Positions 59,716 through 64,000 of a DNA stretch of 64,000 nucleotides are shown here, piece after piece. Under the pieces are notes generated by a model. That model made no database searches. It saw nothing but the letters and a program-made list of their open reading frames with translations, and was not told where the DNA came from. Position numbers and translations under genes: made by a program. Numbering within the stretch: position 1 is the stretch's first letter; each line of letters starts with the position of its first letter. Source of the stretch: Sclerotinia nivalis (lineage: Eukaryota; Ascomycota; Leotiomycetes; Helotiales; Sclerotiniaceae); contig JAPEIS010000002.1 of assembly GCA_029531795.1 (NCBI GenBank), positions 2,232,001 to 2,296,000 of the forward strand, in the 5' to 3' direction.

Positions 59716-60415
59716 ATCGTCTCTTATTTTCCGAACGGAGCAAGAATTGGGCTGCATATACAAAGAATCGGGACTAATGATACCTAGATACCTACATGAG
59801 CGAATGAAATTTATATCATGATACCATTCCCATTTTGACACGCAACTAGGTAATCAAACTAGGTAGTAGGTATTGAAGAGGAAAATAAATTTCACCTACC
59901 TAAGGATTTATTTACCTGCAATAGGTATCGAATCTTATATATGCTAGCTGACTAGGTATTATATCAACAGTATAGTATATACTGGAATATATATATATAC
60001 TAGCACTATATCTAATTCTGTCCTATTCAAAATAGGTTTTTTTTTTAATTTAATTCAAAAGAGTGATTTAGTTTCTAAAATATTGCATTCCTAGGTAGGA
60101 TACGATTTGAATGCAAACTCATTAACAACAGCGCGAGTGAAAGAATTTGCCCCACTAGTTTCGCGCAATCCTTGTAAAACTTCGCACTTTTAATAATTCT
60201 TCCATTTCCATTTTGGATTGATTCTAACCCACCACGAAGAACCTCGACCTCTTCGTACCAAAACTCGAAAAGATATTCGACGAGCCTCGAATATCCTAAA
60301 GAATACCTTAATATCAAATACATACGATCGATTGAAGGACTTTACAGTACCTTCAATACTCCGTCTTGGACAACGCGCAAACTCTTTTGCGCAGTGTCCT
60401 AAAAAAGCCGCAATC
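59716..60415. promoter_or_regulatory. Divergent promoter region
   Basis: 5' region shared by the small membrane protein and eIF4B. It includes TATATATATA-rich DNA near 59930-60000, a T10 run near 60040 and a GC-richer block (60200-60400) that would be the eIF4B 5' untranslated leader. No gene seen; the long minus-strand frame 60190-60696 is antisense. Confidence 0.5.
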
Positions 60416-62566
60416 ATGGGTAAGCGCTCCCCCTCACTAACCCTCCGTCGACTATCGCAACCCACGATAGTACTGTCGCTGTGGGTTTCCAAGATGTTGC
60501 GTATATAATAGCTAATTGTGATTGCGCCATAGCCCCCAAGAAGAAGGAACAGCAGAAGATGTCCCTCGGGACCTTCTTGGCTGATGAGAGTATAAATGCC
60601 TACCGTCCTCACACAATAGCTTTTACATACTGATATCCATATAGAGTTAGGATCATGGGCCGATGAGATGGAGGATATGCCAGTTTGTAAGTACATTCCA
60701 TTCCTATGTCAATGTCTAGCCTTGCTAATTTCCGTCTCCTAGCCGGTATGTAATTGCAAACGAGCAAACTGGTCATGGCCAATTGTGCAAGGATAAATCA
60801 TGACTGACTAGAATAGACTCACGTCCTTCTGGTTATGGCGGAAGCAGCAACGAGAGACGTACCTACAGCTCTACTACTGGTACTTATGGCAACAATGCCG
60901 GAGGTAAGTTCCTCATCACCTTCCTTCGAGTCTTTCTTTCTCAATAAAATTTATAATTCTAATTCGCAATAGGTTATTCCGTTCGTGAGGAACTTCCCCT
61001 CCCCGATAAGCCACCTTACACTGTCCATCTTGGAAACCTTTCCTTTGACGCCACCATCGGCGATGTCAATGAATTCTTCGTCGGCTGCGAATGTATCAAT
61101 GTACGCATCATCGAGGATAAAATGGAAATGAAACCAAAGGGTTTCGGATATGCAGAGTTTGGCTCTTTGGAAGGTCTCAAGTCTGCCCTGACTTTGAACG
61201 GAACTCAATTCCAAGGACGTAATATCAGAATTAGCGTTGCCGATCCACGTAAGTTTGATGTCCTTTGCATTTTCGCTTTTTACTAAGATATGCTGCAGCA
61301 AAGGATCGCGGTGACCGTCCAGATGTACGGGAACTTGGAGATTGGAGCAGAAAAGGACCATTGCCGGATTTGCCAGGCCGTGGAGGGGAGCGTCGCACTT
61401 CGGATCGAGGATATCAATCCAGCCGATTTGGCGAGGAAGGCGGCGAACGTAGAGCCCCTCGTGAGCCCGAAAGTGATGGCAAGGTTCGAGACTTTGGAAA
61501 CTGGGAGCGAAAAGGCCCACTTTCACCGCTCGCACAACAAGAACGTGCTCCAAGAGAAGGTGGCAGACCACGAACCAACGATGGACCCAGGGCTGAAGGT
61601 TTCAGAGACCGCAAAGCTTCACCAGCTGCTTGGGGTGAAGCCAGATCTCAAGGTCAGGGCTCTGGTTCGCAAGAGGGATCCAGACCACCCAGACGCGAAT
61701 TCCAGGAGCGACCCGCTGTCGAACGTGCCCCAACCGCTGCCGATCAAGACAACCAATGGCGTAGCAAGATGCGACCAGACCCACCAGCTGCACCAGCTGC
61801 AAAGTCACCCGTTCCATCCCGTGAAGGCAGCGAGGCACCAGCTTCTCCTGCCCTTCCATCTGCCCCAGCTGGTGGTAGACCGAGGTTGAACCTCGCAAAG
61901 CGCACCGTTCCCGAGGTGCCTGCCGACTCATCCTCCCCATCTGCTACAGGAGATGCAAAGGCAAGCCCATTTGGAGCCGCTCGTCCAATTGATACTGCCG
62001 CCAAGGAGAAAGAAATTGAGGAGAAGCGACAACAGGCAATCAAAGAGAAGAAGGATGCCGATGAAAAGGCCAAGCAGGAAAGAGAGGCTGCTAAGGCTAA
62101 GGAAGCTGAGAATAACGAGAAGAAGGTTGAAGTCATACAACATGAGGGTGGAGAAGCTACAAAGGAAGGAGAGACAATTGAAACTGAGAATGCAAGTGGT
62201 GAGGTAGTCGACGATAAGGCTGTCAAACCAAAAGAGATTGTAAGGGATGCCAGACCAAAGCCATCCGATACTGGTGCTTGGAGACGTCCATCTTCCGGGC
62301 CTAAACCTCCCAGAGATGACATTCCAAGAGGACCAAGGGGTAGGGGTGATGGCCACCATGCCCCAAGAGGCTCAAGACACAACGATGGCGGAAGAAACTA
62401 CAGGCAAAACACAAATGGTGGTGGACAAAATGCAACTGCACCAGCCCAGACTCCTGCTGCTACAACTGAAACTGCAGTTATGGAAGAGGATGGCTGGAGC
62501 ACCGTGTCCAAACCCAAGAAAAACAATCGTGGTGGCAATGCAGGCCAACGTGCTATTGCTTCTTAG
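60416..62566 (+). CDS. Eukaryotic translation initiation factor 4B (Tif3-like)
   Basis: Seven exons (60416-60419, 60533-60589, 60645-60686, 60743-60745, 60817-60903, 60973-61248, 61299-62566) give 578 residues. The first exon carries only ATG G, and the fourth is three bases. The N-terminus reads MAPKKKEQQKMSLGTFLADE then LGSWADEMEDMP, the family start. An RRM occupies about 80-155, with RNP2 VHLGNLS (82-88) and RNP1 KGFGYAEF (120-127). Then come Arg/Gly-rich repeats of the type DWSRKGPLPDLP and NWERKGPLSPL, matching the repeats of yeast Tif3, and a Lys/Glu helix (EKEIEEKRQQAIKEKKDADE). eIF4B binds RNA and stimulates the eIF4A helicase and ribosome scanning. The 3-nt exon is inferred from perfect splice signals on both sides. 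Confidence 0.92.
60743..60745 (+). other. Predicted 3-nt microexon (CCG) in eIF4B
   Basis: CCG is preceded by a strong acceptor (GCTAAT branch-like box, then CTCCTAG) and followed at once by a GTATGT donor. The preceding interval from a GTAAGT donor and the following interval to GAATAG are both typical introns. Because it is three bases long, skipping it would also keep frame (one codon changed from Ser-Asp to Tyr). Confidence 0.55.
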
Positions 62567-64000
62567 ATATCAGATTTTAAGAGGCGTCAACTAAACATTG
62601 ACAAACCGAGCAAGCATTCTCGGTGCACTGAGCATCTAGTGTCACAACTCCGATGCTTTTAAATGGCAAAAAGCATAATTTCCCGTTCCTCAATTCTCAA
62701 AACGATTTCCTTCGGCGTTGGATCTGCATAAATCTTTGTGTCTAGATTTTCATTATTCCCATGTTTAGCCTCACTGGCCCAGAACGATACCATAGCCTTG
62801 CAGCATACGAAAAGCTTTTCTGGAATCCACTCTACTCTTCTATACTAGTAATATCTAGATTGAATATGGGCGGCCTCTGCACAAATGTTTCTTTGGGGCG
62901 CATGGTGTTCCTGACTGACATGTTAGACTACCTGTCATCTCATACACTTGGGTCTGTTTGGGTCTTTTGTGTGTTTTGCTGGTCTACTCTCCTGTTTTCC
63001 AAAAAAGTAAATCTGGGCATCAAAAAGTTATCTATTTCTGGGGAACAATGAATCATCCTCACAATTTCCATGTTCATACAGCCATTTGCTTGCCATCACT
63101 ATATTATCCTTTTGACTTTCAACATATATCCACATGATAGGCCGAGGGTGATGAGAAGGAATTGGATGATGATGCGGCATGAGATGGCTATGAGTCTAAG
63201 ATAAATTAGATGCTCTTTTGTGGTTTCCTCATTGTTGCATTTGTAGTGGCACTTTTAAGATTGATATTGGGCATTAGAATAGGAGATGGAGGAGAGGGGA
63301 TCCATGAATAAGGCCATTTATGACGTTAAATGTGAACAAATAGCAAAATTCTAACAAAGTTACCAAGCAAGCATCCCAGAGATATTCTTATCATGAGGAA
63401 GTGATAACAAAGTGGAATGTTATTCCTGAGCTACATTATTGATATATGGTTTTTAATAGGTCCGAAGTTCAAAAGCCATCAAATAGTAAGAGCTTCTAAT
63501 GCTTGATATTTTCTTGTAGGAATCAAAATATACATATACATACATATACAACTGTATATCATTGAAAAAAGATTCCCCCCTTTCCCCAATACTTCTGGTA
63601 GAGAAATCGGACAACAAAAGAATTCCTTCTCTTTTTTTTCTTTTTTTTTTTCCTTTTTTTTGAAAATCAATATTAAAAATCAACTAATAAATGATAGTTT
63701 GTGTTAAAAATTGAATTGATTTCATTTTGACCTCTTGATATGAAAATGTCAAATTGTGAAATAATTGAAAGTTTTATCGATGATTATATATAGTAGATAT
63801 GTCTATTTTCCTTGTGTACGGTTTATTTGTATGTTCCCCCTCTTTCCGTTTCTCAGAACAATCTTTCCAGATAAGTATAATCACGTGATAGATACTAGCG
63901 TAGATCCCTGCATTAGGTAGTGCAGCCTTCGATTGTGCCTGCCTGCTAGACTTATTTACTTTTTAACATACAATGTTCTACCATCCTACAATTTTGAATT
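62567..64000. other. Intergenic, AT-rich, no gene seen
   Basis: 3' region of eIF4B and beyond. Polypyrimidine/T-rich tract near 63620-63665 and AT-rich DNA to the end. The frame at 62761-63051 is probably a 3' untranslated artefact. Confidence 0.5.

Noticed and set aside
60190..60696. 168-codon minus-strand frame
   Set aside because: Antisense to the eIF4B leader, introns and first exons, with no family features.

Overview
This is a stretch of ascomycete fungal nuclear DNA. Most protein genes are split by introns of about 50-90 bases with GTATGT/GTAAGT-type donors, and the families are those of filamentous fungi: RRP5, YPT7, ATG16, a fungal eIF4B, a ferric-reductase-like protein, a BIM1-like protein, an ArAE/FUSC-like transporter and a DUF7730-like protein. 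The AT-rich intergenic DNA and the style of the proteins suggest a leotiomycete, perhaps near Botrytis/Sclerotinia. That placement is inference. All exon boundaries were assembled by hand from splice signals and frame, and total lengths were checked for divisibility by three.

Layout. 0-17 kb (accessory): a truncated coiled-coil gene, a DUF7730-like gene, a metalloreductase divergent from a BIM1-like copper-binding protein, an alpha/beta hydrolase, a doubtful F-box-like gene overlapping a small conserved-looking gene tail to tail, and a Ser/Thr-rich secreted protein. 17-31 kb: a deaminase-like protein with HVE and PCHHC zinc motifs, a four-helix membrane protein that stops 2 bases before a hydrolase-phosphatase fusion gene, and a large ArAE/FUSC-like membrane protein. 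32-40 kb: a tail-anchored heme-oxygenase-like protein, a 4.5 kb gene-poor gap and a BTB-like protein. 41-49 kb: a PPN2-like phosphatase, an SLC35F-like carrier, YPT7 and ATG16, all with vacuole or autophagy links. 49-62.6 kb (core): a conserved hydrolase-like protein with a GC-AG intron, RRP5, a small Tim17/22-like membrane protein and the translation factor eIF4B with an apparent 3-nt microexon.

How genes may work together. The metalloreductase and the BIM1-like protein share one 1.4 kb promoter region carrying four TTGCTCR elements, resembling the copper-starvation element of yeast Mac1, so a copper-acquisition pair is a reasonable hypothesis. The YPT7/ATG16/PPN2-like/SLC35F-like group is functionally coherent but may be chance. 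The most novel candidates are the deaminase-like protein, the hydrolase-phosphatase fusion with its abutting membrane gene, a short TA-flanked inverted-repeat element at 12.3 kb, and a decayed 63-bp (21-residue) repeat array at 40.3 kb.
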